From: Neoarius graeffei
Lineage: Eukaryota > Chordata > Actinopteri > Siluriformes > Ariidae
Direction: 5' to 3'
NCBI RefSeq assembly: GCF_027579695.1
Contig: NC_083570.1
Span: 96,041,463 to 96,105,462 of the forward strand
DNA length: 64,000 nucleotides
Under the pieces are notes generated by a model that saw nothing but the letters and a program-made list of their open reading frames with translations, was not told where the DNA came from and searched no databases. The translations under genes and the position numbers were made by a program. Positions 11,768 to 24,368 of this stretch are shown here, piece after piece; positions within the stretch are counted from its first letter, which is position 1, and every line of letters begins with the position of its first letter.

Positions 11768-13426
11768 TCTAAACCTCTGTATGTAAACCTCTGACCACAG
11801 AGATTTACATACAGTGACATGAATGTCATCTTGGATATGAATGTCATGGCAATATTTGGACTTTCAGTAATTTCTTTGAATTGTTCTTTTTCTGTGGCAG
11901 AATGATTGTACAGCAGACATCTTTAATTAAACAAAAAGACTAGAATTTGGTGCACAAGTTTTAATTTCCTTTGGGTTTTCTGAAATCAACACAGGGTCAA
12001 AATTATATATACCAGGTAAAAAATGTACATATGCTCACTTAGATTATTAATTCAGAGGTGTTGAAACTTCCAAAATGTCTCTTATCTTGCCAAGGGTGAG
12101 GTCTCTTAACTTCCTGTTAGTGATCGTGTTTGACTACAGCTGGTAGCTTCTCTGTGCCTTCATAAAAAGAGTTTGTTTACAGCACTCATTGGATTGACCA
12201 ACACACAGTAAAATGAGAAAGTCCAAGGAGCTCAGTGCAGATCTGAGAAAGATGATCACAGATATACACAATTGCAGAATGTCTCTCGGAGCTATTTCTA
12301 AACAACTGCAAATTCTAAGATCAGTTCAAACAATTGTATCCAAGTTATTGTGAGGTGTAGTCACTTTGCTAAGCCACTTTGCTTCAAGAAAACTCGAACT
12401 GTCACCCTCAGCTGAAAGGAAATTGGTTTGGATGGTCAGGAACAACCTGGGAACTACCATGGCACAGCCCTGCCATGAACTGGAAGCTGATGGATCACTG
12501 TCTACAGTTCAGATCACCATGGACTAAGACACTGCTATCCAAGAAATAACCCCCTGCTCCAAAATTGACACTTTCAAGCTTAACTAAAGTTTGAAGCTGA
12601 CCACACAGACAAAGAAAAGCCTTCTGGAGGAAAGCTGTATGGTCAGATGAAACAAAGATTGAGTTCTTTGGCCACAGTGATCACCATACCGTATACAGAG
12701 GGACACTGTACCAGCTGGTGGTGGTGGTAGGATTTTCATGCTCTGGGGCTGTTTTGCTGCCAGTGGAACTGGTTAATTGCACAAAGTGGATGGAATAATG
12801 AAGAAGGAGGACTACCTCAGAATTCTTCAGCATAAATAATCAGAAACTTGAACATGACTTGGGAGTTACAACAGGACAATGAACCCAAACACACATCAGA
12901 GCTAGTTGTGGAGGATAAAGCAGGCTAACATTAAACTTAAAACAAGTCCTGACTTCAACCCTATTGAAAATATATGGCTCGTGCTTATAAGTCGAGTCCA
13001 TGCCCAGAAAAAAAACAACAAAATAGAAAAACAAATTTATTTGAACTCTACCAATTCTACCATGAAAAGTTGTGAAATATCCAACCAGAATTCTGCCAGA
13101 AGCTTGTTCATGGTAAACAAAAATGTGAATGTCAAGGTGAATCTTGCGAAAAGACATTTTACCCAAATATTAGGTGTGCTGTATGCATATTTTGACCCTG
13201 TATGTATAATTTTGACCCTGTGTTAATTTCAGAGAACCCAAAGAAAATTAAAACTTGTGCACCAAATTCTAGTGTTTTTATTTTTTTTTAATTAAAACTA
13301 TATGCTGTACATTATGCCACAGAAAAAGAACAGTTCAAAGAAATTACTGAAAGCCCAAATATTGCCATGACGTTCATATCCAAGATGACATTCATGTCAC
13401 TGTATGTAAACTTCTGACCACAACTG
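11768..13426 (+). mobile_element. Older Tc1-like transposon (family D), decayed
   Basis: The inverted ends share ttacatacagtgacatgaat on the left (about 11804) and its inverse on the right (13380-13410), followed by a TA. The TIRs are about 230 bp. The left terminus is rearranged: a piece reading atgtaaacctctgaccac (11781-11798) sits in inverse orientation next to it. The intact Tc1 element at 10155-11765 is immediately adjacent and may have inserted at this element's end. Confidence 0.8.
12213..13010 (+). pseudogene. Tc1-like transposase relic (family D)
   Basis: It starts MRKSKELSADLRKMITDIHN, the HTH domain, and soon breaks into several frames with multiple stops. Catalytic fragments remain recognisable: WSDETKIEFFGHS, QQDNEPKHTSE and PDFNPIENIW. 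All three acidic residues can still be read, but in a broken frame and with deletions. It clearly predates its intact neighbour. Confidence 0.85.
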
Positions 13427-13514
13427 TAACCCCAATGTATAATCATTCTACCATATTTTATCAGTCAGTGTAATGTTAGTGAGGGGAATGAGTACAAATA
13501 CACTTTCAACAATA

Positions 13515-13900
13515 AGTGTCCTCACAAAGCAACTTTACAGAGATCTGGATATCAACTGATGCAACTCCTACTGTAGATGACATCAGGAAGAAAAGAAACA
13601 CACCCCAAAATGGAACCCATCCTCTTCTGGTGTCAACCAGATTGTCTGATTATAAATCATTACAGTGTACAGTCAAATAGAGAAAAGGTACTAAGTATGT
13701 TGAAGTGATATACAGTAGAATGGTCAGTATGGACATATTGTAAATAGGAGTCTAGGGGTGACAAAAAGATATTTTTTAATGATGATTAGGTGCAAGTTCA
13801 CAGTGTCCAAGTGATATTATCCACTAAAGCACAAAGTGATTCATAATACAGACAGCCAGATAAGAATAGCAGAGCAAAAGTAGAGCATCTGAATGAATCA
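13515..13900 (-). repeat. Degraded R1-like repeat
   Basis: It contains cacaaagcaactttacag and catcaggaagaaaagaaac, blocks that align with the R1 copies at 1887 and 21175. Divergence is high. Confidence 0.45.
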
Positions 13901-14535
13901 GGTAAGTCCAGAGGGTGAGATTAGCTACAGCATTAGAAATGTGTTAGGAGTACACATATATACAGCTTGAACATGAACATTAGCCACAACACAATATACA
14001 ACTTACAAGTTGTTGACATTATTGGGTTGAACACCACAGACTCACCATCAACATCTCCATATTTGTCTACTGGAGCACAAATGCAGGATTGCAATTCATG
14101 GTTGTATCTCAACTATCAGTCATGTGATGTTGACTAACCCACAATGGCCAAGATATTTGCTATTTGTCAAAACTAAATTAATTAAATATTAGCTATTCAT
14201 TGCCAGTCAAAAGGTTTTGAACAAATAGATGTTTTTTTTTTACATTGTATTACAGTTTACCCACTATTGTTAATTAAAGAAGAAAGAAAACAAGTGTTTG
14301 TATTGAAGATCTTGTTCATTATCCCCTCTTAGATTGTATCATGACTCTAAACGAGTGCTTTATTGCAGGTGATTGCATTTGTTTGGTGAGACAGTTGCGA
14401 TTAGACTGTAAGGTTCTGTAAGCCTACATTTGTCTTACACTTGATATTAGACATTGTCCTGTGTTCTGTGCTATGAGTACCTAATTATAGTGATCCTAAT
14501 CAGCTTTTTCCAGGTAGTTCTAAAGCTTTTCCAAA
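13901..14535. other. Spacer, no gene seen
   Basis: AT-rich. A weak ccagtcaaaaggttttga near 14195 resembles the end of mariner-type MITEs, but no partner end is seen. Confidence 0.4.
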
Positions 14536-14538
14536 AAA

Positions 14539-14586
<48 letters not shown>

Positions 14587-14589
14587 AAT
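14536..14589. repeat. (GAAA)n microsatellite
   Basis: About 13 tetranucleotide units, open in several frames and giving spurious lysine-rich or leucine-rich ORFs. Confidence 0.95.
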
Positions 14590-14825
14590 GCCATAAACAT
14601 TTCTCAGTTCACTTGGAGCTCGTATATGTGTTTCGTACTCAGATTTGCTGATTCTACAGTATTTAACTTGAAACCATTTCTTCAAAAATATTAATACAGG
14701 GTATCTATGGGCGCTGTGTGAGACAGCTGCCTCTCCAGTAGCTCTGTAGTTTTTAGCTCTTTTTTCCACCTTTTTTTTACTTTTTTGCTCTTCTTACGAA
14801 GACATAGTGTGTTTAACTATATAAC

Positions 14826-17800
14826 ATGGATATATTTAACTTTAACACGCAACCAGGAGCCAGTTTTCTCACTTATTCGAGAGAGGAGCTGCTGGCCCTG
14901 AAAACAATGGGACGAGCTGGGACAAGACACCCCATTCCGGCCGAGCTGAGGAGGAAACCCAGGGGCTGCAAGGCTGGAGCTAAACTAAAGGCTAGGCTAG
15001 CGGACAACCGGCGGCGCTACAAACCATCCATTCCCTCCGTTATCATGGGGAATGTAAACTTGCTGCCGAATAAAGTCGACAAGCTTTCCGCTCTGAACAA
15101 CCAGTGGATTTACTGGGAGAGCAGCTTATTTATCTTTACTGAGACATGGCTAACACAACTCGTACCGGATGCTAATGTGGACCTGCGGGGATTCACTGCT
15201 GTGAGAGCCGACAGAGACACTAACACATGCGGGAAAAGCAAAGGTGGTGGACTCGTCATTTATGTTAACAATCGCTGGTGTAACCCGGGCCATTATCTCC
15301 GTAAAGACAGTTTTATGTTGCCTGGACTTGGAGCTGCTAGCCGTTAGCCTGTGGCCATATTATCTGCCGAGGGAGTTCAGTCACATGATCACCATCTGTA
15401 TTTGCATCCCTCTGAAGGCAGATGCAGCCGCTGCATGTGAGAGGATTCACTCTGTCACAGCAAGGCTGCAGACACAGCACCCTGAGGCATTTATCATTTC
15501 TGGGGACTTTAATCATGCTACTTTGAACTCTACTCTGGCTGCTTTTTACCAGGCTGTGTTCAACAAGGAACAACAGGACAATTGACTTGCTGTATGCTAA
15601 TGTGAGGGATGCATACAGAGTCACACCCCTCCCCCCACTAGGGAAGTTTGACCACAACCTGGTTCTTCTACAGCAGAAGTACACCCCCCTGGTTCAAAGG
15701 CAGCCTGCAACAACTAGCTCCATCAGGAGGTGGTCCCCTGAAATGGAAGATGCCCTCAGAGACTGCTATGACAACACGGACTGGGATGTACTGCTTAGCC
15801 CACACTTGCCTCTTTTCCACCAAAGCAGTTCCAGGGCTGGTTCAGGGCCAGTGCTTAGTTTGGAACTGGGTTTTCTGTTTCCACTGACAAAGAACTGGCT
15901 CTCGGGCCAGAAAAACCGGTTCCAGGCTAGCACCAACTCTTTGCTGGGCCAGAGGAAAGAACCACTTATGTCAGCGGGGGGGCAGAATTGTTAAGACTGA
16001 CAACAATAGCAAGACCACGAAAGGTCGCCATTTTTAAGTGACGAGAAGCAGCAGCTGTACAAATGCGAAGTCATCCATTATTATTGTTGTTGTTGTTGTT
16101 GCTGCTTCTTCTCCGTGTTGTTGTTGCTTCGATGTTCGCACCAAGGTTTATGCAAATGCAGCGACATAACTGACGTATACAGCGACGTAATGACATGGCT
16201 CCCTTTAGCACCCTGAGCTATGGAAAAGCAAACTGGTTCTCAGCTGGCTCACAAGTTGAAAGAGTTGTGAACCAGCACCAGCATTGGCCCCGAACCAGCT
16301 CTGGAATTGATTTGGTGGAAAAGGGGTAACTGTGAGGACATAGAGGGGCTGACACACTGTCTGACAGATTACCTCAACTTCTGTGCAGACATGGTCGCCC
16401 CTGCTAAGACTGTACGGTGTTACCCTAATAACAAGCCATGGGTAACACAGGAAGTCAAAGCTGTCCTCAACAGGAAGAAGGCTGCCTTCAGGAGCAGGGA
16501 TAGGGAGGCGATGAAAGCAGCACAGCAGGAGGTGAAATGCTGCATGAGGGAAGCTACAGGAGAAAGGTGGAGCAGAAGCTGAAGGAGAAGAGCATGAGGG
16601 AGGTCTGGGAACGTGTGAAAACCATCACAGGCCACAATACAAAGACCAGAGTCATTGAGGGGACAGTGGAGAGAGCGAACGAGTTGAATGACTTCTTCAA
16701 TCTATTCAACCAGCCCACGTCCCCCCCACCCTCTCCCTCACTGCAGCCATCTCTCCTTCTTCCCTCAACACACCTCCCCCCAGTCATCACAGCAGCCCCC
16801 TCCTCCCCCACCTCAACACAGACTCCTCTATGCATTACTGCGTACCAGGTCAGAGGTCAACTGAGGAAGCTTCACCCCAGGAAAGCAGCAGACCCAGACA
16901 GTGTGTCCACGACCACTGAGGACTTGCACTGCTGAACTGGGTGAACCACTCCAACGCATCTTCAACCTCAGCCTGCAGCTGGGGAGAGTGCCCACCCTCT
17001 GGAAGACATCATGTATCATTCCAGTTCCCAAAAAGAATCGGTCCAGCGAGCTGAACGACTTCTGACTGGTGGCGCTCACTTCACATCTGATGAAGATGTT
17101 GGATCAGCTCTTCCTCAGCCTCCTCAGACCCCAGGTACAATATGCCCAGGACTGTCTGCAGTTTGCGTACCGGACAGGTGTTGGTGTGGAAGACGCCATC
17201 CTCTACCTGCTACACCAAGCCCACTCGCATCTGGATAAGGGAAATGGCACAGTGAGGATCCTCTTCTTGGACTTCTCGAGTGCCTTCAACACCATCCAGC
17301 CCCTACTGCTTCATGACAAACTGAACAGGATGCGAGTGGACCCCTGCCTGGTCACCTGGATCTCCAGCTACCTCACTGACAGGCCACAGTACGTCAGGCT
17401 GAAGGACATCACGTCTTACACTGTGATTAGCAGCACTGGAGCACCCCAGGGCACGGTGCTGGCCCCTCTTCTCTTCACCCTGTACACCGCGGACTTCTGC
17501 TACAACTCGGAGCTGTGTCACATTCAGAAGTTTGACGATGACACAGCCATTGTTGGGTGTATCAGTGACGACAGAGAGGAGGAGTATAGGAGCCTGGTGG
17601 GGGACTTTGCTGTGTGGTGCAACAGGAACCATCTGCAGCTCAACACCTCAAAGACCAAGGAGCTGGTCATTGACTTTGGGAGGTCCAGACCAAGGTCATG
17701 ACCAGTTCTGATCGAGGGAGTCGAGGTGGAGGCTGTGGATTCCTACAAGTACCTCGGGCTGTGGCTGGACAGCAAACTGGACTGGACTTGCAACACCAAA

Positions 17801-18265
17801 CACTTATACAGGAAGGGACAGAGCAGGCTATACTTCCTTAGGATGCTGCGGTCCTTTAACATCTGCAGGAAGCTCCTGTGGAAGTTCTATCAGTCTGTGG
17901 TCGCCAGTGTCCTGTTTTACACCGTGGTGTGCTGGGGGGGCACCACATCCAAGAAGGACACATCCAGGCTGCACAACCTGATCAGGCGGGCCGGCTCTGT
18001 GGTTGGCATGAAGCTGGACTCTCTGGTGACGGTGTCAGAGAAGAGGTCTATGGACAAACTATTGAACATCATGGACGAAGCCAGTCACCCTCTGCACACC
18101 GTCATCAGCAACCAGGGGAGCCTGTTCAGTGACAGAATGCTCCTTCCCAAGTGCAGGACGAATAGACTCAAAAACTCCTTTGTCCCTCACGCCATCAAAC
18201 TTTACAACTCCTCTCTGGGGGGGAGGAGGGGTAACAGGAGGACAGAGGACGGGAAGGAGCAGTAG
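14826..18265 (+). pseudogene. LINE endonuclease-reverse transcriptase, several frameshifts
   Basis: The start is MDIFNFNTQPGASFLTYSRE. The EEP endonuclease has FTETWL, SKGGGLVIYVNNRWC and ISGDFNH. The RT has ILFLDFSSAFNTI (first Asp), GAPQGTVLAPLLFTLYT and KFDDDTAIVGCI, where the usual FSDD/FADD is FDDD. The C-terminal part runs YKYLGLWLDSKLDW to RLKNSFVPHAIKLYN. Frame changes occur near 15345, 15586, 16560, 16935 and 17700, so no full protein is possible. A TIR element interrupts it without itself changing the frame. Confidence 0.9.
15807..16328. mobile_element. TIR MITE inserted in the LINE, 3-bp TSD ACT
   Basis: Ends of about 37 bp match as inverted repeats: tgcctcttttccaccaaagc on the left and ttggtggaaaaggggta on the right. 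ACT flanks both sides (15804-15806 and 16329-16331). Removing the element and one ACT returns the LINE to a single frame (from SPH to EDIEGLTHC), which fixes the boundaries. Inside are a (tgt)n-like run at 16081-16110 and no ORF. A 3-bp TSD suggests PIF/Harbinger mobilisation, although ACT is not the classical TWA. Confidence 0.88.
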
Positions 18266-18568
18266 CCTAGCCTAGCCTAACAATAAGCAATACCAGACAA
18301 TGTGCAATATAATGTGCAATATAAAGTGCAATATCTTTCCTGCTCCCCCCCCACACACACACTTACCATAACCCCACTACTCCACCTTCCCCCCTCCCCC
18401 TTCCTCTCTTCCCCATATCTTATTATTTTATATTTGTATATGCAAATACTTAATTTATTTTAATTTATCTAGAGGTTTTTCTCTATTTCTTTTCTCTGTT
18501 TATCTGTAATGATGCTGCTGGAATCTTAATTTCCCTGAGGGAACCCTCCCAAAGGGATCAATAAAGTT

Positions 18569-18653
18569 TTATCTAATCTAATCTAATCTAATCTAATCTA
18601 ATCTAATCTAATCTAATCTAATCTAATCTAATCTAATCTAATCTAATCTAATC
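18569..18653 (+). repeat. (TCTAA)n LINE tail
   Basis: About 17 pentamer units directly follow the LINE 3' UTR. Confidence 0.95.
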
Positions 18654-18659
18654 AAAAAC

Positions 18660-19538
18660 TTTTGATGAGCAGTGTGTATACAAGTGGTTCACCCACACAG
18701 TTGGTCTATTTAAGTGCAATTTTAGACATTTGTAAATAAATAAATGAATGAATGAATGTTTCCATCAGTGATCTTTAGCAATAGGAACCTGAGTTCAGAT
18801 TTCATAAACTCAGAAATGTGCAAGTATTTCTTTCTTCTTAACAGCATCATAATTAATAATCATTAGTCAAGTACGGGTGGTTGTATATAGACTTGTATAT
18901 ACCGTAGGTTGTATATGTACTGTATATAGTGAAGCAATCATTGTAAAATTATGGAAAATGACTGCCTAGGACACCCAAAATCATAAGAAGGGGTTAGATT
19001 TTTTTCCACCAAGGATTTTCATCAAAGTGTTTAAAAATCCAGACACTGAACAATTTAGGGAACAGCTAAAATGTGTCTGAATGTTGCAGTTTAGAGACCA
19101 CATCCATCACACTCTAGATCAACACTGGGCACATCCTAGCTATTTCGGACTTATTCAAATATTGAATTGAATCAACCCAGGACTCTCACATGCAGGAGAT
19201 GAATGAACTTATTATCTTCTGAATGTTAACATCAAGATCTTTCCTCCAACTAAACTGAATATCGGTGAGATTGTACATATATAAAATGGCCCTTGTAGTC
19301 AATGGCTTGAAGGAAAACAGGTTCTAGATTTGATGTCTTTGAAGTTTATTTGGAAAATTAGGTGTGTTCTGTATAAATTATGATCTTGTCAGAGTCTATT
19401 AAATGGATTACAGTTTGAATGAAGAAAATTTCCCATCTGCATATAAAACTCTACTTATTTGTGTTTATATTTCGATTTATTTTATGCCTTGATTTAATAT
19501 TATTGATCTTGGTAAGTCGAGCTAAATTTTTATTAATT
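18660..19538. other. Spacer, no gene seen
   Basis: No coding homology; a short (gaat)n run lies near 18750. Confidence 0.5.
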
Positions 19539-19539
19539 C

Positions 19540-19917
19540 CATCCATCCATCCATTATCTGTAGCTGCTTATCCTGCCCTACAGGGTTGCAGGCAAGCTGG
19601 AGACTATCCCAGCTGACTATGAGCAAGAGGCGGGGTACACCCTGGGCAAGTCGCCAGGTCATCACAGGGCTGACACATAGACACAAACAACCATTCACAC
19701 TCACATTCACACCTACGGTCAATTTAGAGCCACCAATTAGCCTAACCTGCATGTCTTTGGACTGTGGGGGAAACCGGAGCACCCAGAGGAAACCCATGTG
19801 GACACGGGGAGAACATGCAAATTCCACACAGAGAGGCCCAGGTCGGACGCTGGGTTCGAACCCAGGACCTTCTTGCTGTGAGGTGACAGTGCTAACCACT
19901 ACACCACCGTGCCACCC
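19540..19917 (-). mobile_element. Mermaid-like SINE, full length, antisense
   Basis: The minus strand has the tRNA-like head ggcacggtggtgtagtggtt, the body with catgcaggttaggctaattg, and a tail ending in ggataatgg followed by (atgg)n. Confidence 0.92.
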
Positions 19918-19919
19918 TT

Positions 19920-21055
19920 ATTATTAATTTAATTGAATTATTATATTGAAAGTACTTCTTTTATTATTCTTGGTCACTTTGGCCAAAAGGGAAAAAAAAG
20001 AAGAGGTAGTCCTAGTGCTAGAAAAGTGAACATTTTCTTGTACAAATTATACAAAGATACTGTGCAGAACAGAGAGAACAGTCCCAAAAAAATGTGCATT
20101 AGCACATACTATGTGGTGTAATATAGCTATTTTACAGTGAAAAACACAGCTACAGAATGTAAAAGTTTAGAATTGTAATGTTCATTAAAATTTGAAATGC
20201 ACATATGATTTATTAATAGGAAGAAAATGTTTTCTTAGCATGTGTCAGACAATTTCTCTCCTGACTTTCCAAAACACAGAAAACAGAAGCTTGTGGATAA
20301 ATCCAGCCTTGTTCTTGAAAAAATAATCATGCAGGATTACATCTAATCAACACTGGTCACATTATGGACATTTTAATATGATTTGTGAGACTGAGGCTAA
20401 AATAAAATGATCTGCTCAAGTTCAGTTCCAGTGCTTCTTGAATTTTCTGAAATTCTTAAGGAGGAATAATTAATTCTTAGAAAAGGCACAACTGCTTAAG
20501 TTTCATCAGTTATGCTTAAGTGGTACAATAGTTGTTAACGTTTTGTGCTAGTGACCAGGAAGTTTGTCTGAGCCACTATTGAGTCTTGCAGTTGGAAATG
20601 TAACCCTCAATTTGCTCACTACTCTGCTGTGGATGGTGTTCAGTAAGCCATTTTGTAAATATAAATGGGAGCTTGTATCATCAGAACATGTTGTCTGGAC
20701 ATTTACAGGAAGCAGAATTAGGGAAAATGTCAAACTAATTGTTACATATGGCCCTACACAAAGTGTTCAGGAAATGGCTCTACTTCTAACTGAAACAGTA
20801 CGCTAACTAGAGACCAACTGTGAAATATACATATCCTTTATCAGCAATTAATCATTTTTAGTTGTTAAATAGCATGTTCTTTTTAATTAGTCTTAGATTA
20901 TGTGGCATGTCACTGTTAACCATTACTATAGAAAGAATAATGTATTAGAACAAGTGCATCAATATAAACCTTTGATTTGAATTATATTAGCTATATAGCA
21001 GATAGTGGAGTAGTAAGCTGTGCCAGAAATAACAAAAAAGAAGCACTGTCATGTC
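19920..21055. other. Spacer, no gene seen
   Basis: A short ORF on each strand at 20548-20806 has no recognised homology. Otherwise the sequence is AT-rich and unassigned. Confidence 0.45.
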
Positions 21056-21059
21056 GTTT

Positions 21060-21160
21060 TTCCTCTCTAATTGTAAAGCGACCTTGGGTGTGAGAAAGGC
21101 ACTATATAAGTTGAAATTATTATTATTATCATTATTATTATTATTATTATTATTATTAAG
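21060..21160 (+). repeat. LINE/SINE 3' end with (ATT)n tail
   Basis: The text ctaattgtaaagcgacctt followed by ggcactatataag is the conserved 3' terminus of many fish L2/CR1-group elements. A tandem (ATT)n tail to about 21160 follows. The rest of the element is absent, consistent with 5' truncation. Confidence 0.65.
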
Positions 21161-21174
21161 TGAATGTGGTTTCT

Positions 21175-21765
21175 TTGGGATCTCTGACACCCCCCGGTCT
21201 TTCTGAGTTACATGTCACTCCTGAGATCGAGATGTTGACCTCTTCTGCTCCTTGGACCTGCCTGATCCATCCTGATGTCCTATGTCTGGTCAGAGTCTCA
21301 TCACATTGCTCCTGTGGAGGATGGCCCCATATGGACAGTTGAAAGTCACACTTGGAAGATGCTCTGGGCACTTACAGTAATGCTCTTATGGCTGAGGACT
21401 ACAGTTGACTTGCTAACTTTAGGACTGCAGTTGTCATGAACAGTTTTGCACTCAAGTTTCCATCAATGAAGAGTTATAACTTCAACGAAACTGACTTCAT
21501 GTTAAAACTGTTAATGTTATAATCATGTTGTCTGTTATCACCCAAATGAGGATGGGTTCTCTTTTGAGTCTGGTTCCTCTCGAGGTTTCTTCCTCATGTC
21601 GTCTGAGGGAGTTTTTCCTTGTTACTGTCGCCAGAGGCGTGCTCATTGGGGATAGGTTAGGGATAAAATTAGCTCATGTTTAAAGTCATTCAAATTCTGT
21701 AAAGCTGCTTTGTGACAATGTCTATTGTTAAAAGCGCTATAGAAATAAACTTGACTTGACTTGAC
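21175..21765 (+). repeat. Interspersed repeat R1, sense copy with (ttgac)n tail
   Basis: This is the best copy of R1 here. It contains gaggatgggttctcttttga, then gaggtttcttcctcatgtcg, then aaagcgctatagaaataaac and a ttgacttgacttgac tail. Antisense and degraded copies lie at 1887 and 13515. Confidence 0.7.
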
Positions 21766-22164
21766 ACATACACACACTGCCTTGCCAAAAAAAAGTTGCC
21801 ATTTGGATTTAATAAGCAAATTCTTAAGAACCTTTGATTAGATAATTACTACAGTGATTAATCTGTTTCAGCTGGCAGCAATTATTTTAACCCTAACTGA
21901 TGCAGTGAGAAACTTCTCATTTCTTAAACAAATATGTCAGAAGACTTGTCCTATGGTCATGGAAAAGAGGTTACTGCATTTCAGAAGAGTCAAATCAAGC
22001 AAACAACACAATTGAGGAGATTGCTGAAATGACTGGAATTGGATTAAGAACTGTCCAACGCATTATTAAAACCCTGAAGGATATTGGAATGAACTGTTAA
22101 CTTCATGGAAGAAATGGGGTCAGAAAAAACCTCTTGTCTGACTGTGAATGGAGATCACTTAAAT

Positions 22165-23608
22165 CAGGGGTCACCAAACTACGGCCCGTGGGCCAGATCC
22201 GGCCCGCCACCCCTCTTTGACCGGCCCCCCAGCCCCTCTGCCCCCCATCACTTGAACCGGCCCTATGAGGCAATCCCCAAAAGTGGTCATGGCCTATTTT
22301 TTTTAAATTGCTTTTTGGCAAATAATAACATGTCTGCATCTTGTATTTTGTTGATTTTATCAATTAAAATTGATATTTAGTTATAAAATGAACTATTCAT
22401 ATTTTCCGAATTTTCTTCATATGCTCGCGATCAAGCAGTGACAGGCAGCGCATGCGCAGAGAACTGTCAGTGTTCAGGACAGCAAAATGGCTAGCGGTAA
22501 GCGAAAAGCTGACAGAGAGTGCAGAGTTTTTAAAGAACAGTGGACCACCGATTATTTTTTCGTTCAGTGTAAGGACCGTGCAGTTTATCTTGTATGTAAA
22601 GAAAGTGTGCCGGTTTTCAAAGAATATAATCTGCGTCGTCACTACGAAACCCGCCACAAAGAGTATGCTAGTTTGCGAGGGCAAACAAGAGAAGACAGGA
22701 TTCGGAGGATGAAATGCGGACTGGCTGCACAACAGAATGTATTCCTTCGCCAAACCCAGATCAACCAGGCTGCTGTCCGAGCTCGCTATAAGGTAGCTCA
22801 CCTACTAGCTACCCATGGAAAGCCGTTTACTGATGGGGACTTTGTTAAAGTATGCATGCTTGCTGTGGCCGAGGAGGCGTGTCCCGACAAGAAGGATGCG
22901 CTCAATGCGGTGAGTCTCTCCGCACCTACTATGACCAGGTGAACCGAAGATTTGGGGGACAACGTGTATGACCAGCTGAATGAGAGAGCATCAGAATTCG
23001 AGTTTTTTGTTTTGGCCATGGATGAGAGCAATGACGTGCAGGACACAGCACAACTGCTGTGATCTATTGATCTATTGCTCATATTATTATAATTTCACTG
23101 TTTTTTAAAATGTATTTATTTTATAGGCCTGTTTATTTGACCTTTATTAAGTGCTGCATACAATTATTATTTATATTATTAATAATATCAACAGGCCTAC
23201 CTACAATTTATAATTTTCCACTCACCTTTGCCAGTGTCAATCACCTCAAATAGGCAGATGTTTCTTACCTTGACAGCTTTGATATTATTTTTATTAGAAA
23301 ATAAATAAATGGAATATCAGTGGTATTTCAAATTAAAACAAAGTGTGAAGACTTGATTACTACTTTTGCAAACCACTAGTAAAGATAAACAAATATGTGC
23401 CAGGAATCAAGTGTTGATATAGTAGTATGGATATAGTAGTGGGGATGGCCGTGCCAGGCTAGTAATCTCTACTACACAATGAGGCCTGCTGGTGGTCATA
23501 TTTGTCTGGGTCATACAATTCTATGTGATATAGCTGACTCGACCCCGGCCCCCATCACAGTCAGGAACGAGAATGTGGCCCCCAGAGAAAAAAGTTTGGT
23601 GACCCCTG
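22165..23608 (+). mobile_element. hAT (Charlie-like) element, internally deleted
   Basis: The ends are caggggtcaccaaactacgg and tttggtgacccctg. The 8-bp target duplication ACTTAAAT is perfect at 22157-22164 and 23609-23616. Size, TSD and end sequence fit a Charlie-type hAT. It retains the 5' part of the transposase gene and has lost most of the catalytic body. Confidence 0.93.
22487..22942 (+). pseudogene. hAT transposase N-terminal zinc-finger region
   Basis: This 151-codon frame starts MASGKRKADRECRVFKEQWT and includes YFFVQCKDRAVYLVCKESV, then YNLRRHYETRHKEYASL. It resembles the N-terminus of Charlie8-type hAT transposases and the domesticated GTF2IRD2 tail. The first cysteine of the expected C-x2-C finger is a tyrosine here, so the zinc finger is probably dead. 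Just downstream in another frame, ASEFEFFVLAMDESNDVQD carries the first catalytic Asp, after which the body is deleted. Confidence 0.8.
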
Positions 23609-24368
23609 ACTTAAATGGTGCAGCTGAATCGTAAAAAAATTGACAGTAGAACTCATGACTATGTTTAATAGTGAAAGTAAGAGCATTTCCACACGCACAG
23701 TATGACGAGAACTCACAGGATTGGAACAAATGAGCTTTGTGGCCAAAAGAAAATCACTTGTTAATGAAACTAATCAAAAGAAAATGCTTCAATTTATAGG
23801 GAGCATAAAGGACTCTGGAGCAATGGAAAAAGGTCATGTGGCCTGATGAGTCCAAGGTTTACCCTATTCCAGAGCAATGTGTCAGGGTAAGAGGGAAAGC
23901 ACATGAAGCGATGCATCCATCATGCAAAGTGTCCACTGTATAAGCCTCTGGAGGCAGTGTTATGATCTGGGGTTGATTCAGTTGGTCAGGTCGAGGCTCA
24001 GAAATGTTATGGGGCAATAAAATGAAGTCAGCTGATTACCTGAATGTACTGAATGACCAGGTTATCACATCAATGTTTTTTTTTTCTTCTCTGATGGCAC
24101 AGGCATAAAATTAAGGCTCAAACTGTGAAAGAGTGATTCAGGGAACATCAGGAATCATTTTTCTCACATGAATTAACCACCACAGAGTCTTGACTTTAAC
24201 GCCACTGAAAGTCTTTGGGATGTGCTGGAGAAGACTTTACAGAGCAGGTTAAGTCAATTGTGGCAAATGCACACATTAATCAATGCTAAAGGTGGTCCAA
24301 CAAAATATTAGAGTGTGGGACTTGTGTGTAGCTAAAGGTGGTCCAACAAAATATTAGAGTGTGGGACT

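Larger units (their letters stand above)
14700..18653 (+). mobile_element. L2/CR1/Rex1-like LINE with pentamer tail
   Basis: The 5' leader is about 14700-14825, then a broken ORF2 (14826-18265), a C/T-rich 3' UTR, the block gggatcaataaagttttat, and a (TCTAA)n tail to 18653. The short tandem 3' tail instead of poly(A) is typical of this LINE group. A 522-bp TIR element sits inside it at 15807-16328. Confidence 0.88.

Noticed and set aside
14454-14651. Lysine/glutamate-rich ORF
   Set aside because: It is a translation of the (GAAA)n microsatellite; the minus strand gives an equally spurious Phe/Leu/Ser ORF.
20548-20806. Overlapping ORFs on both strands as a small gene
   Set aside because: No homology, no splice context, and length within chance expectation.
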